64,000 nucleotides of DNA from Flavobacteriaceae bacterium CRH (GCA_001507425.1 LMAJ01000003.1:62001-126000), one strand, 5' to 3'; shown: positions 9,115-17,645, counted from the stretch's first letter. Made by a program: numbers and translations. Notes: generated by a model not told the origin, from the sequence alone.

Positions 9115-9636
9115 TTATTTTTTATAACCAATTTTAGTTCTTTCAATTTTATTTTCTTGTTTGTCCATTAACTCATCAAGATAAGTAAAGACTAATTCAA
9201 TATTTTTACTCTGATTTGATAATTTTGTTTTTATCTCTTCAATTTCCAATTTCATATTCAAAGTTTCCGAAATCTCCTGACGGATTTTTGTAAAAACACG
9301 AATAATTTGAATATTAACTCTAATGGCTGTTGCACTATTCAAAACACTTGATAACATTGCAACTCCTTGTTCAGTAAATACCATCGGAACATATCGTGTG
9401 CCTCCCCAACTTGAGGTGCCAATTTGGCTCCTCAAGATTTCGCTTTCAATTTCAGTTAATTCAAACATAAAATCTTCAGGAAATCTTTCTATGTTTCTAC
9501 GAACTTGTCTTTTGAGCTGCTTAGTTTCTACCCCATAAAGTATTGCTAATTCTGAATCAAGCATCACCTTTTGTCCTCTAATAAGCAATATTTTGCTAAT
9601 TATGAATCCTTCTGTAATAATTAATTCTTCACTCAT
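9115..9636 (-). CDS. ORF6N domain-containing protein inserted in the nuo operon
   Basis: A 173-residue protein. Residues about 8-95 match the ORF6N domain: KVMLDSELAILYGVETKQLKRQ, then NIERFPEDFMFELTEIE, then RYVPMVFTEQGVAMLSSVL. ORF6N is a putative DNA-binding domain found in phage and large DNA virus proteins and in many scattered bacterial genes. The C-terminal third is a likely coiled coil (LEIEEIKTKLSNQSKNIELVF). No known complex I role fits, and standard nuo operons run nuoH-nuoI directly. The gene is on the same strand and lacks a terminator on its own side, so it would be carried on the nuo transcript. An 11-nt palindromic segment upstream (9689-9699) could be its own operator. Confidence 0.85.
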   Translation of the reverse strand: MSEELIITEGFIISKILLIRGQKVMLDSELAILYGVETKQLKRQVRRNIERFPEDFMFELTEIESEILRSQIGTSSWGGTRYVPMVFTEQGVAMLSSVLNSATAIRVNIQIIRVFTKIRQEISETLNMKLEIEEIKTKLSNQSKNIELVFTYLDELMDKQENKIERTKIGYKK

Positions 9637-9683
9637 TCATTTTTTTTATGCGATGGTCATAATTATAACCGATTTTTTGTTTT

Positions 9684-9704
9684 GGTGCCACAAATTGTGA
9701 TACC
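9684..9704. promoter_or_regulatory. Imperfect palindrome upstream of the ORF6N gene
   Basis: The sequence is GGTGCCACAAATTGTGATAC plus C, with the perfect core CACAA-A-TTGTG. It lies about 48 bp before the ORF6N start. It could be an autoregulatory site or a scar of insertion; evidence is weak. Confidence 0.25.
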
Positions 9705-9726
9705 TCAGATTATACGCAACTTTATT

Positions 9727-10785
9727 TTAGAATCCTAAATATGCTACGATATCGTGTCTTAATATAACAACTCCAGTAATCATAATATTTATAATCGAAA
9801 GTGGAATCAATATTCTCCATCCCAAATTCATTAATTGATCATATCTAAATCTTGGAATTGTCCAACGTACCCACATATAGAAAAAGATGAAGAAACATAC
9901 TTTTGCAAACAAGACAACCATTCCTAAAACGTTTCCAATATTTACTCCAACATTTTCTACCATCCATTGCATTCCAGGATAGTTATATCCTCCAAAAAAC
10001 AATACAGAAATAATCGTTGCAGAAGTGAACATACTTGCATATTCAGCAAATAAATAGAATCCCATTTTCATGGAAGAATATTCAGTATGATAACCTCCAA
10101 TTAATTCGCTTTCACATTCTGCCAAATCAAAAGGAGTTCTGTTAGTTTCTGCAAATGAACAAATTAAGAAAATTAAGAATGATAAAGGCTGATAGAAAAC
10201 ATTCCAGTTCATTCCTTGTTGCTGTAATGAAATTTCTTTTAAACTCATTGTTCCGGTCATCATCAATAATGCAATCATCGATAATCCCATAGCAACTTCA
10301 TAAGAAACCATTTGCGAAGCTGCACGAACAGCTCCCATTAAGGAGAATTTATTGTTAGAAGCCCATCCACCAATCATGATTCCGTAAACTCCAACAGAAA
10401 GAACTCCAAAAATGTATAATAAAGCAATATTGATGTCAGTTGCCTGAAGAATTATATCTCTACCAAAAAGGTGAAGCCTGTCTCCCCAAGGAATTACAGC
10501 ACTTGTCATCAAGGCTGTACTCATGGCAATTGCCGGACCTACAACAAATAAGAATTTGTTAGGCGTATTTGGAAAAAATTCTTCTTTCGAAAATAATTTC
10601 ATACCATCAGCAAGAGGTTGTAACAATCCTCCCCAACCTGCACGGTTAGGTCCTACACGATCCTGAAGAAAAGCAGCAACTTTACGTTCAGCCCAGGTAG
10701 AATACATTGCCATAATCATTGTCACGGCAAAAACCACAACAATTACAACACTTTTTTCTATAATAAACGCACCATCTACCATCAT
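9727..10785 (-). CDS. nuoH: NADH-quinone oxidoreductase subunit H
   Basis: A 352-residue polytopic subunit, about eight helices, connecting the peripheral and membrane arms and forming part of the quinone chamber. Conserved stretches visible are the quinone-pocket loop RVGPNRAGWGGLLQPLADGMK near residues 42-62 and ETNRTPFDLAECESELIGGYHTEYS near residues 213-237. Its ATG shares one base with the nuoG stop (TAATG), a coupling arrangement. Downstream the operon is interrupted by the ORF6N gene before nuoI. Confidence 0.97.
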   Translation of the reverse strand: MMVDGAFIIEKSVVIVVVFAVTMIMAMYSTWAERKVAAFLQDRVGPNRAGWGGLLQPLADGMKLFSKEEFFPNTPNKFLFVVGPAIAMSTALMTSAVIPWGDRLHLFGRDIILQATDINIALLYIFGVLSVGVYGIMIGGWASNNKFSLMGAVRAASQMVSYEVAMGLSMIALLMMTGTMSLKEISLQQQGMNWNVFYQPLSFLIFLICSFAETNRTPFDLAECESELIGGYHTEYSSMKMGFYLFAEYASMFTSATIISVLFFGGYNYPGMQWMVENVGVNIGNVLGMVVLFAKVCFFIFFYMWVRWTIPRFRYDQLMNLGWRILIPLSIINIMITGVVILRHDIVAYLGF

Positions 10786-11816
10786 TAAGAAATTTTGTTG
10801 TTAGTGTTTAATGGAATTTCAGCCATACTAATTTTTTTACGGTCTTCATCTCTACCTAAAAGAATATTCTTTTCAGTATCGATTCGTACTTTTTCTAATT
10901 TTTGCGTGTAGTTATTTTGGTTGATAACAGAATCTTTTTCAAATTCTCTTGGACCTTCAATAACCCAGTCATTAACATTTTTATGATCAAAACGGCAAGA
11001 GTTACAAATAAACTCTTCCACTTCATGATACTCATCTTTACGACCCGTTACACGTTGAATTTCTCCACCAAACATCCAAACTGTTGTTTTTCCACAACAT
11101 CCCGGAGTTGTACATTCTCTGTGTGCATTATAAGGTTTGTTGAACCAAACTCTTGATTTGAAACGGAAAGTTTTATCAGTTAAAGCTCCAACAGGGCAAA
11201 CATCAATCATATTTCCAGAAAACTCATTATCAATAGCTTTTGAGATTCCAGTTGAAATGTTAGCGTGATCTCCACGATCTAATACTCCGTGAACTCTGTT
11301 GTCTGTCAATTGATCTGCAACTTGTACACATCTTTGGCATAAAATACAACGGTTCATATGCAATTGAATATTCGGACCAATATCTTCTGGTTCAAATGTT
11401 CTTTTTTCTTCTATAAAACGGGATTTTGGATTTCCGTGTTCGAAACTTAAGTTTTGAAGATCACATTCTCCAGCCTGATCACATACCGGGCAATCAAGAG
11501 GGTGATTAATCAATAAAAATTCTGTTACAGATTTACGGGCTTCCGTTACTCTGTCAGAAGATTTACTGTTTACTTCCATTCCGTCCATACATCCTGTTAC
11601 ACAAGATGCCATTAGTTTTGGCATTGGTCTTGGGTCAGCTTCACTTCCTTTAGAAACTTCAACTAAACAACAACGGCATTTACCGCCACTGCCTTTTAAT
11701 TTTGAGTAATAGCACATGGCTGGCGGAACTAAATCTCCACCAATCATACGTGCAGCCTGCAGGATCGTTGTTCCTGGCTCTACGTCTATACTTTGACCGT
11801 CTATGGTTACTTTCAT
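10785..11816 (-). CDS. nuoG: NADH-quinone oxidoreductase subunit G, short form
   Basis: A 343-residue protein with the N-terminal NuoG iron-sulfur modules only. Visible are the plant-type [2Fe-2S] region (AMCYYSKLKGSGGKCRCCLVEV, then MASCVTGC), the HxxxCxxCxxxxxC site (HPLDCPVCDQAGECDL), a [4Fe-4S] pair (RCILCQRCVQVAD and MIDVCPVGALT), and the start of a molybdopterin-oxidoreductase Fe4S4 segment (ECTTPGCCGK through EEFICNSCRFDHKN). The large molybdopterin-like domain of the roughly 900-residue E. coli protein is missing. The reading frame ends cleanly and couples to nuoH, so this looks like a genuine short form rather than a broken gene. Confidence 0.93.
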   Translation of the reverse strand: MKVTIDGQSIDVEPGTTILQAARMIGGDLVPPAMCYYSKLKGSGGKCRCCLVEVSKGSEADPRPMPKLMASCVTGCMDGMEVNSKSSDRVTEARKSVTEFLLINHPLDCPVCDQAGECDLQNLSFEHGNPKSRFIEEKRTFEPEDIGPNIQLHMNRCILCQRCVQVADQLTDNRVHGVLDRGDHANISTGISKAIDNEFSGNMIDVCPVGALTDKTFRFKSRVWFNKPYNAHRECTTPGCCGKTTVWMFGGEIQRVTGRKDEYHEVEEFICNSCRFDHKNVNDWVIEGPREFEKDSVINQNNYTQKLEKVRIDTEKNILLGRDEDRKKISMAEIPLNTNNKIS

Positions 11817-11828
11817 CTCTTACTTTTG

Positions 11829-11880
11829 TTTTTTTAGTTTCAGGTTTCAGGTTTCATGTTTTCACTTGAAACTAAAAAAA
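11829..11880. repeat. Inverted repeat of GTTTCA words in the nuoF-nuoG gap
   Basis: The 14-bp perfect arms TTTTTTTAGTTTCA (11829-11842) and TGAAACTAAAAAAA (11867-11880) enclose iterated AGGTTTCAGGTTTCA. The hairpin has a T-run and could attenuate transcription inside the operon. A related word series lies between odhA and odhB (about 28698-28760). Confidence 0.75.
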
Positions 11881-11900
11881 CTTGAAACTTTAAACTATTT

Positions 11901-13268
11901 TTAAACTGTTTGTCTGCCTACTAAATGCTTCACTTGTGAAAAAGGTTCAGCAACAAAGTGATCTCTGTTTTTAATCTTTTCCGGGAAACGAACATGATAT
12001 TCAAATTCATCTCTAAAGTGACGAATCGCTGCTGCTACTGGCCAGGAAGCGGCGTCACCAAGTGGACAAATTGTGTTTCCTTCAATTTTACTTTGAATGC
12101 TCCACAACAATTCGATATCCTCTTCACGGCCTTGACCGTTTTCGATTCTCCACAATATTTTTTCTAACCAACCTGTTCCTTCACGGCAAGGTGTACATTG
12201 TCCGCAAGATTCGTGGTGGTAGAAACGAGCAAAGTTCCAAGTGTTTCTTACTACACAAGCAGTATCGTTATAAACGATAAATCCGCCTGATCCTAACATC
12301 GATCCGGTAGCAAAACCACCATCACTTAAAGATTCATAAGTCATTAAACGATCTTCGCCGTTTGCTGTTTTAAAAATCAATTCAGCTGGCAAAATTGGCA
12401 CAGAAGATCCTCCGGGAACAAATGCTTTTAAAGGTCTGCTTGAAGACATTCCTCCTAAATATTCATCAGAATTCATGAATTCGTCTACACTTAAACCTAA
12501 TTCAATTTCGTAAACTCCAGGATTTTTAATGTGCCCCGAAGCAGAGATTAATTTAGTTCCGGTTGAACGACCGATTCCTATTTTTGCATAATCATCACCA
12601 GAATTGTTGATGATCCAAGGCACAGTTGCAATAGTTTCCACATTGTTTACTACTGTTGGATTTGCCCAAAGTCCTGAAACCGCTGGGAAAGGTGGTTTAA
12701 TACGAGGATTTCCTCTTTTACCTTCCAAAGATTCTATAAGTGCAGTTTCTTCTCCACAAATATAAGCTCCTGCTCCACAGTGTACGTGTAACTCTAAATC
12801 GTAACCTGTACCTAATATATTTTTTCCTAACCAACCAGCAGCTTTAGCTTCGGCGATTGCTCTTTCTAAAATTTTGAAAACCCACATATATTCTCCACGA
12901 ATGTAGATGTATGATAGGTTAGCGCCTAAAGCAAAACTAGAAGTAATCATTCCTTCAATCAATAAGTGAGGAATAAATTCCATCAAATAACGATCTTTAA
13001 AAGTTCCTGGTTCAGACTCATCGGCATTGCAAACTAAATGTCTTGGTTTTCCTGATTTTTTATCAATAAAACTCCATTTCATTCCCGCCGGGAAACCTGC
13101 GCCTCCACGACCACGAAGTCCTGATTTTTTTACTTCTTCAACAACTTCGTCTGGCGTAAGTGTTTTTAAAGCTTTTTCTACAGAAGCATAACCACCATTT
13201 TGGCGATACACTTCGTAGGTTTTGATTCCCGGAACATTGATTTTATCTAATAATATTTTTTGTGACAT
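11901..13268 (-). CDS. nuoF: NADH-quinone oxidoreductase subunit F (NADH/FMN site)
   Basis: A 455-residue protein carrying the NADH- and FMN-binding site where electrons enter complex I. The glycine-rich loop LRGRGGAGFPAGMKWSF near residues 51-67 binds NADH/FMN, and GAGAYICGEETALIESLEGKRGNPR follows. The cysteines of cluster N3 are in HESCGQCTPCREGTGW near residue 350, with a fourth in NTICPLGDAA. It lies one base from nuoE downstream on the transcript; a hairpin repeat separates it from nuoG. Confidence 0.97.
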   Translation of the reverse strand: MSQKILLDKINVPGIKTYEVYRQNGGYASVEKALKTLTPDEVVEEVKKSGLRGRGGAGFPAGMKWSFIDKKSGKPRHLVCNADESEPGTFKDRYLMEFIPHLLIEGMITSSFALGANLSYIYIRGEYMWVFKILERAIAEAKAAGWLGKNILGTGYDLELHVHCGAGAYICGEETALIESLEGKRGNPRIKPPFPAVSGLWANPTVVNNVETIATVPWIINNSGDDYAKIGIGRSTGTKLISASGHIKNPGVYEIELGLSVDEFMNSDEYLGGMSSSRPLKAFVPGGSSVPILPAELIFKTANGEDRLMTYESLSDGGFATGSMLGSGGFIVYNDTACVVRNTWNFARFYHHESCGQCTPCREGTGWLEKILWRIENGQGREEDIELLWSIQSKIEGNTICPLGDAASWPVAAAIRHFRDEFEYHVRFPEKIKNRDHFVAEPFSQVKHLVGRQTV

Positions 13269-13269
13269 A

Positions 13270-13800
13270 TTATTTATCGTGTAATATTATTTTATCATCT
13301 CTGCAATCAGCAATTAGCTGATCGATTTTTTCTTCTGTCAATTTTTCTTTGTAGAAATCGCCTAACTGCATCATCGGAGCGTATCCGCAAGCACCTAAAC
13401 ATTCTACGCCGGCTATGGTAAACATTCCGTCGGGAGTTGTTTCGCCCATTTTAATGCCTAATTTTTCAGAAGTATAATCCATTAAATTTTCGGCACCATT
13501 TAAACAACAACAAGAAGTCTGGCAAAATTCGAACATGTATTTTCCAATTGGTTTTTGGTTGTACATGGTGTAAAAAGTAACCACTTCGTAAACCTCAATT
13601 GGTTTGATGTGCAAAATTTCGGCAACTTTATCCTGCAACTCCGTACTTAACCAGTTATCGTGCGCATCCTGCACTTCGTGCAAAACAGGCAACAATGCTG
13701 ATTTTCTTTTGTCTTCAGGATAATGACTGATTAATTCATTGATGCGGGTCATCAATGCTTCAGTCATGTTTATTTCTTGTTTGTAATGTTTACGTTCCAT
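13270..13800 (-). CDS. nuoE: NADH-quinone oxidoreductase subunit E ([2Fe-2S])
   Basis: A 176-residue thioredoxin-like ferredoxin subunit binding cluster N1a. The expected cysteine pairs appear as FCQTSCCCLNG (near residue 95) and ECLGACGYAPM (near residue 133). The fold region starts with NELISHYPEDKRKSALLPVLHEVQDAHDNWLS. An internal ATG (codon 12, MTEALMTRI) is a possible alternative start. A 187-bp repeat-filled gap separates it from nuoD. Confidence 0.95.
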   Translation of the reverse strand: MERKHYKQEINMTEALMTRINELISHYPEDKRKSALLPVLHEVQDAHDNWLSTELQDKVAEILHIKPIEVYEVVTFYTMYNQKPIGKYMFEFCQTSCCCLNGAENLMDYTSEKLGIKMGETTPDGMFTIAGVECLGACGYAPMMQLGDFYKEKLTEEKIDQLIADCRDDKIILHDK

Positions 13801-13987
13801 TTTTATTTTAGATTTTAGATTTTAGATTTCAGATTTATCTGTTGTCTATAATCTATATTCTGCAATCGTTGTTTAAGTTTTAGATTCTTCAATCTGAATT
13901 CTTTTTGTATAAAGCTTGATTTTTAATCTAAATTCTAAAATCTTCTCAATGAAATCTAAAATCTAAACTCTAAAATCTACAATTTTT
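13801..13987. repeat. Large inverted repeat of TTTTAGATT words between nuoD and nuoE
   Basis: One side carries iterated TTTTAGATTTTAGATTT (about 13806-13835) and the other its complement AAATCTAAAATCTAAA (about 13950-13978), giving a long imperfect hairpin. A second element of the same word family lies between nuoA and nuoB (16324-16480). Confidence 0.8.
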
Positions 13988-15226
13988 TTACGCGTCTAAT
14001 TCTCCTGCAATTACATTTAAACTTGATAAAATCACAATTGCATCTGATAATAAAGCGCCTTTGATCATTTCCGGATATGCCTGATAATATATGAAGCACG
14101 GTCTTCTGAAATGTAATCTATATGGAGTTCTGCTTCCGTCAGTAACTAAATAGAATCCTAATTCTCCATTTCCTCCTTCAACCGGGTGATAAATTTCTGC
14201 AACTGGTACAGGAACTTCTCCCATTACAATTTTAAAGTGATAAATTAAAGATTCCATAGAAGTGTAAACATCTTCTTTTGGAGGAAGGTAGTAATCAGGA
14301 ACTTCTGCATGGTATTCGTTTCCGGCTGGCATTTTATCCAACGCCTGACGAATAATGCTCAAACTTTCCCAAACTTCAGCATTACGAACACAGAAACGAT
14401 CATAAGTATCGCCTGATTTTCCAACAGGAACAATAAAATCGAAATCTTCGTAAGATGAGTAAGGTTGTGCAACACGAACATCGTAATCAACTCCGGCAGC
14501 ACGTAAGTTTGGGCCTGTAAATCCGTAAGCCATTGCCTGCTCTGCAGTAATTGCTCCTACGTTTACGGTTCTATCAAGGAAAATTCTGTTTCTTTCAAAT
14601 AAGTTTACAAACTCTTGCCAGGCAACAGGAAAATCTTTTAAAAAGACATCTAGTTTGCGGAAAGCTTCTGGTGACCAATCTCTTTCGAAACCACCAATTC
14701 TTCCCATATTTGTTGTTAGACGAGCTCCACAAATTTCTTCGTAAATCTCGTATACTTTTTCTCTGAATTGGAAAACATATAAGAAACCAGTATAAGCACC
14801 AGTATCAACACCCAAAATCGAGTTACAGATTAAGTGGTCTGTAATACGAGCCAGCTCCATTACGATAACTCTTAAATATTGAGCTCTTTTAGGAACTTCA
14901 ATGTTTAATAGTTTTTCTAAAGTCATCCACCATCCCATATTATTAATAGGAGAGGAGCAATAGTTCATACGGTCTGTAAGAGGCGTAATTTGATAAAAAG
15001 GACGATTTTCGGCAATTTTTTCGAAAGCTCTGTGAATGTAACCAATAGTTGGTTCAGCCTCAAGAATTCTTTCACCATCCATCAATAAGATATTCTGAAA
15101 AATACCGTGTGTAGCTGGGTGTGTAGGACCTAAATTTAGTACCGAAAGCTCGCTTCCGTCTTCGTTTAGTTTTTCCTTTACTATTTTAGCATATCTATGC
15201 TCTGGTGGTAATAATAGTTCTGACAT
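13988..15226 (-). CDS. nuoD: NADH-quinone oxidoreductase subunit D
   Basis: A 412-residue, 49-kDa-type subunit related to the NiFe-hydrogenase large subunit and lining the quinone pocket. LNLGPTHPATHGIFQNILLMDGE near residues 30-52 holds the conserved histidine involved in quinone binding; GYIHRAFEKIAENRPFYQ and TDRMNYCSSPINNMGW follow. The C-terminus ends with DAIVILSSLNVIAGELDA, close to the conserved NVIxGEVDR ending. It is separate from nuoC, unlike the fused E. coli nuoCD. Confidence 0.97.
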   Translation of the reverse strand: MSELLLPPEHRYAKIVKEKLNEDGSELSVLNLGPTHPATHGIFQNILLMDGERILEAEPTIGYIHRAFEKIAENRPFYQITPLTDRMNYCSSPINNMGWWMTLEKLLNIEVPKRAQYLRVIVMELARITDHLICNSILGVDTGAYTGFLYVFQFREKVYEIYEEICGARLTTNMGRIGGFERDWSPEAFRKLDVFLKDFPVAWQEFVNLFERNRIFLDRTVNVGAITAEQAMAYGFTGPNLRAAGVDYDVRVAQPYSSYEDFDFIVPVGKSGDTYDRFCVRNAEVWESLSIIRQALDKMPAGNEYHAEVPDYYLPPKEDVYTSMESLIYHFKIVMGEVPVPVAEIYHPVEGGNGELGFYLVTDGSRTPYRLHFRRPCFIYYQAYPEMIKGALLSDAIVILSSLNVIAGELDA

Positions 15227-15251
15227 TTTATAATGTTGAATTATTTATTTT

Positions 15252-15773
15252 TTAGCAATTTGTTGTTGTTCTTCCAAAGAATCTGTCATCCTTATCTGTT
15301 CTTCCGCTGTCTTCCATTGGGAATTCTTTTCGCATTGGGAACGATACCATTTCATCCATATTCAAAATACGTTTCAATTGCGGGTGTCCAATAAAGTTAA
15401 CGCCAAAGAAATCGTAGGTTTCTCTTTCCATCCAGTTTGAACTTAAGAAAATATTTGAAATCGTTTTTATTTCCGGTTTTTCACCATTAATAAAAACTTT
15501 GATTTTAATACGTTTGTTTTCGTACCAGTTATGCAAATGGTATACTATTGCGAACTGACGATCTGTTTCGTTGTCCGGATAGTGAATGCCACATAAATCT
15601 GTTAAAAAGTGAAAACGCAAATCAGAATCGTTTTTCAGAAAAAGAATCAAAGCTGTAATTTTATCAGCTGTTGTTTCTAATGAAAAAATATCTCTTTCTT
15701 CTTGAAAGTTAAAAACACTTGCGTCAAATGTTTCTGTAAGTTTATCTTGGATCAGGGTATTTTCTAAAGCCAT
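15252..15773 (-). CDS. nuoC: NADH-quinone oxidoreductase subunit C
   Basis: A 173-residue, 30-kDa-type subunit. The signature NWMERETYDFFGVNFIGHPQLKRILNMDEM near residues 112-142 matches the conserved ERExxDxxGIxFxGHPxLxRIL motif of the family. It stabilises the interface between NuoB, NuoD and NuoI. The gene starts one base from the end of nuoB and precedes nuoD by 25 bp. Confidence 0.96.
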   Translation of the reverse strand: MALENTLIQDKLTETFDASVFNFQEERDIFSLETTADKITALILFLKNDSDLRFHFLTDLCGIHYPDNETDRQFAIVYHLHNWYENKRIKIKVFINGEKPEIKTISNIFLSSNWMERETYDFFGVNFIGHPQLKRILNMDEMVSFPMRKEFPMEDSGRTDKDDRFFGRTTTNC

Positions 15774-15774
15774 C

Positions 15775-16323
15775 TTATGAAATATTATATGAAGCTAGTA
15801 ATTCTTGGTATTCCGGTGAACTTCTGCGTCTTACAGATTCGCTTCTTACCAATTCCTGAAGTTTCATTACGCCATCAACAATTTGTTCTGGTCTTGGAGG
15901 ACATCCGGGAACATAAACGTCAACAGGAATTACTTTGTCAATTCCTTGTAAAACAGAATAAGTATCGAAGATTCCACCTGATGAAGCACAAGCTCCAACT
16001 GCAATTACCCAGCGAGGTTCAGACATTTGTTCGTAAACCTGTCTTAAAATTGGTGCCATTTTTTTAGAAATAGTTCCCATTACTAATAACATATCTGCCT
16101 GACGAGGAGAGAAACTCACACGCTCAGAACCAAATCGTGCTAAATCGTAGTGAGAAGCCATTGTAGCCATGAATTCGATACCACAACATGAAGTTGCAAA
16201 AGGCAAAGGCCATAATGAATTGGCTCTTGCTAAACCTACAACATCATTTAGTTTTGTAGCGAAGAAACCTTCTCCTACAACCCCTTCCGGCGCCGCAACC
16301 ATCTTTACATTTGAATCGCTCAT
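15775..16323 (-). CDS. nuoB: NADH-quinone oxidoreductase subunit B (cluster N2)
   Basis: A 182-residue subunit binding the terminal [4Fe-4S] cluster N2 that reduces quinone. The tandem cysteines are in FATSCCGIEFMATMASHYDLARFG near residue 45. The others are in VGACASSGGIFDTY near residue 111 and in YVPGCPPRPEQIVDG near residue 140. All four expected ligands are present. The gene is separated from nuoA by a 157-bp repeat-filled gap. Confidence 0.97.
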   Translation of the reverse strand: MSDSNVKMVAAPEGVVGEGFFATKLNDVVGLARANSLWPLPFATSCCGIEFMATMASHYDLARFGSERVSFSPRQADMLLVMGTISKKMAPILRQVYEQMSEPRWVIAVGACASSGGIFDTYSVLQGIDKVIPVDVYVPGCPPRPEQIVDGVMKLQELVRSESVRRRSSPEYQELLASYNIS

Positions 16324-16480
16324 TTTATTTTAGATTTTAGATTTCTGATTTTAGATTTTTGCAAATCGTTGAATCGAAATCAATATTTAAAAGTCAATAT
16401 TATATTTTGAAAAATTTATCTTTCAAATTTAAAATTCTAAATCAAAACAATCTAAAATTTAAAATCTGAAATCTAATTTT
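16324..16480. repeat. Inverted repeat of TTTTAGATT words between nuoA and nuoB
   Basis: TTTTAGATTTTAGATTTCTG begins the gap, and AATCTAAAATTTAAAATCTG with AAATCTAATTTTTT ends it, so the two ends can pair. The element has the same word family and architecture as the nuoD-nuoE gap. Confidence 0.75.
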
Positions 16481-16846
16481 TTATTCCCACTCTAATGCTT
16501 TCTTTTTGATGATATAGAAGAAACCAACTAAAAGCAAAGCCATAAAGACAAGCATTTTTAGCATTCCCTCAATACCAAGTTCTTTAAAGTTTATTGCCCA
16601 AGGATAAAGGAAAATAACCTCTACATCGAATAATACAAACAGAATGGCTACTAAGAAGTATTTTACAGAAAAAGGGATACGGGCGTTACCAACAGATTCG
16701 ATACCGCACTCAAAGTTTTTATCTTTAACTTCAGAAGTTCTTTTTGGACCTAATTTTCCAGAAATAATGATGGTTCCTACCACAAAACCTACAGCTAAAA
16801 TAAACTGCATTAAAATAGGAAGATAACTGTATTGATCAGATTGCAT
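16481..16846 (-). CDS. nuoA: NADH-quinone oxidoreductase subunit A
   Basis: A 121-residue subunit with three transmembrane helices. The loop YECGIE-type motif appears as KNFECGIESVGNARIPFSVKYFLVAILFVLFDVEVIFLYPWA, the ND3/NuoA signature, with the conserved acidic residues of helix 2. It is the first gene of the operon. A near-consensus promoter sits 34-64 bp upstream. Confidence 0.97.
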   Translation of the reverse strand: MQSDQYSYLPILMQFILAVGFVVGTIIISGKLGPKRTSEVKDKNFECGIESVGNARIPFSVKYFLVAILFVLFDVEVIFLYPWAINFKELGIEGMLKMLVFMALLLVGFFYIIKKKALEWE

Positions 16847-16879
16847 AATCTTGGGGGTTTTTACTTAAAAAATGAGCCA

Positions 16880-16910
16880 CAAAGATAGCTTTCAACTCTG
16901 TAAATCACAA
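16880..16910 (-). promoter_or_regulatory. Promoter of the nuo operon (TTG-N20-TATCTTTG)
   Basis: On the minus strand TTG (16908-16910) is followed after exactly 20 bases by TATCTTTG (16880-16887), fitting the Bacteroidetes housekeeping promoter TTG-N19/20-TAnnTTTG. Transcription would start near 16873, leaving a leader of about 27 nt before nuoA. Confidence 0.75.
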
Positions 16911-17012
16911 GCTAAAAAAGGATTTAAGTAGGTAGCAAAAGGGTGATTGAATGTAATTTTTATTGATTATAAATAACACTAACCTATTTTATGCTTTTTT
17001 TAAGATTTGAGC

Positions 17013-17048
17013 AAAAAAAAACGTCTCGAAATTAATCGAAACGTTTTT
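17013..17048 (-). terminator. Terminator of the cold-shock gene
   Basis: The arms AAAAACGT and ACGTTTTT (with an inner TCGA pair) form a hairpin, and a T-run follows on the minus strand. It lies about 40 bp after the csp stop. Confidence 0.7.
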
Positions 17049-17089
17049 GAACCATTCAGAGGCAAAAAAAATAAATTGCTATATTTTTC

Positions 17090-17284
17090 TTAGATTACTG
17101 CTACTTTAGCAGCAACTTTCCCTTTTCTTCCTTCTTCTTCTTCATAGCTTACACGGTCACCTTCGCGTAATTCTTCCGCGTTAATTCCTGAAGCGTGAAC
17201 GAAGATATCTTTTCCTGTTTCTTCGTCTGTAATGAATCCATAACCTTTAGATTCATTGAAAAATTTTACTGTACCTGTACGCAT
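17090..17284 (-). CDS. Cold-shock domain protein (CspA family)
   Basis: A 64-residue single-domain protein. RNP1 is KGYGFIT (near residue 13) and RNP2 is DIFVHAS (near residue 26), both needed for single-stranded nucleic acid binding; the start MRTGTVKFFNESKGYGFI is typical. It acts as an RNA chaperone. A TACATTTG -7 box lies 30 bp upstream (17314-17321). Confidence 0.95.
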   Translation of the reverse strand: MRTGTVKFFNESKGYGFITDEETGKDIFVHASGINAEELREGDRVSYEEEEGRKGKVAAKVAVI

Positions 17285-17313
17285 TGTAATTGTAATAATA
17301 ATTTATAATGTAG

Positions 17314-17321
17314 CAAATGTA
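17314..17321 (-). promoter_or_regulatory. -7 box (TACATTTG) of the cold-shock gene
   Basis: An exact TAnnTTTG match lies 29 bp upstream of the start codon; TTG trinucleotides occur upstream but not at 19-20 bp spacing. Confidence 0.5.
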
Positions 17322-17591
17322 ACATATAAATTCATACAAAAGACAATAAGGTGTTAATTTTTTGTAAAAATTATTGATTCACAGTGTTTTCGCTATTTAT
17401 ATTGCATCAATTGGGATACAGATATGCTTTAATTGAGAATCGTTTATTGTAAGAATAAAAAGTAGGAAATTTTTAAATTATCTTCAACAATATTTTTTGT
17501 TAGTTAGGATTTGTAATATTAATCTTTAATCATAAGTTTAAGCAGCTCATTTTCCCAGCAAAACATACTTTGCTTCATTATCAAGCATAAA

Positions 17592-17625
17592 AAAACTGCG
17601 GTTAAATCCAGCCGCAGTTTTTTTT
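17592..17625 (-). terminator. Terminator of aspS
   Basis: The 10-bp perfect stem AAAACTGCGG / CCGCAGTTTT is flanked by A- and T-runs on both sides, so it could work in both directions. Confidence 0.85.
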
Positions 17626-17645
17626 ATTTTAAATTTCTTTAGAAA

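Larger units (their letters stand above)
17285..17645. other. 361-bp gap between csp and aspS
   Basis: It holds the csp -7 box at one end and the aspS terminator at the other. The roughly 250 bp between show no gene, repeat or strong hairpin. Confidence 0.6.

Noticed and set aside
9115..9636. ORF6N gene as part of a prophage
   Set aside because: No integrase, capsid, terminase or other phage gene is nearby; it is a single gene inside a housekeeping operon.
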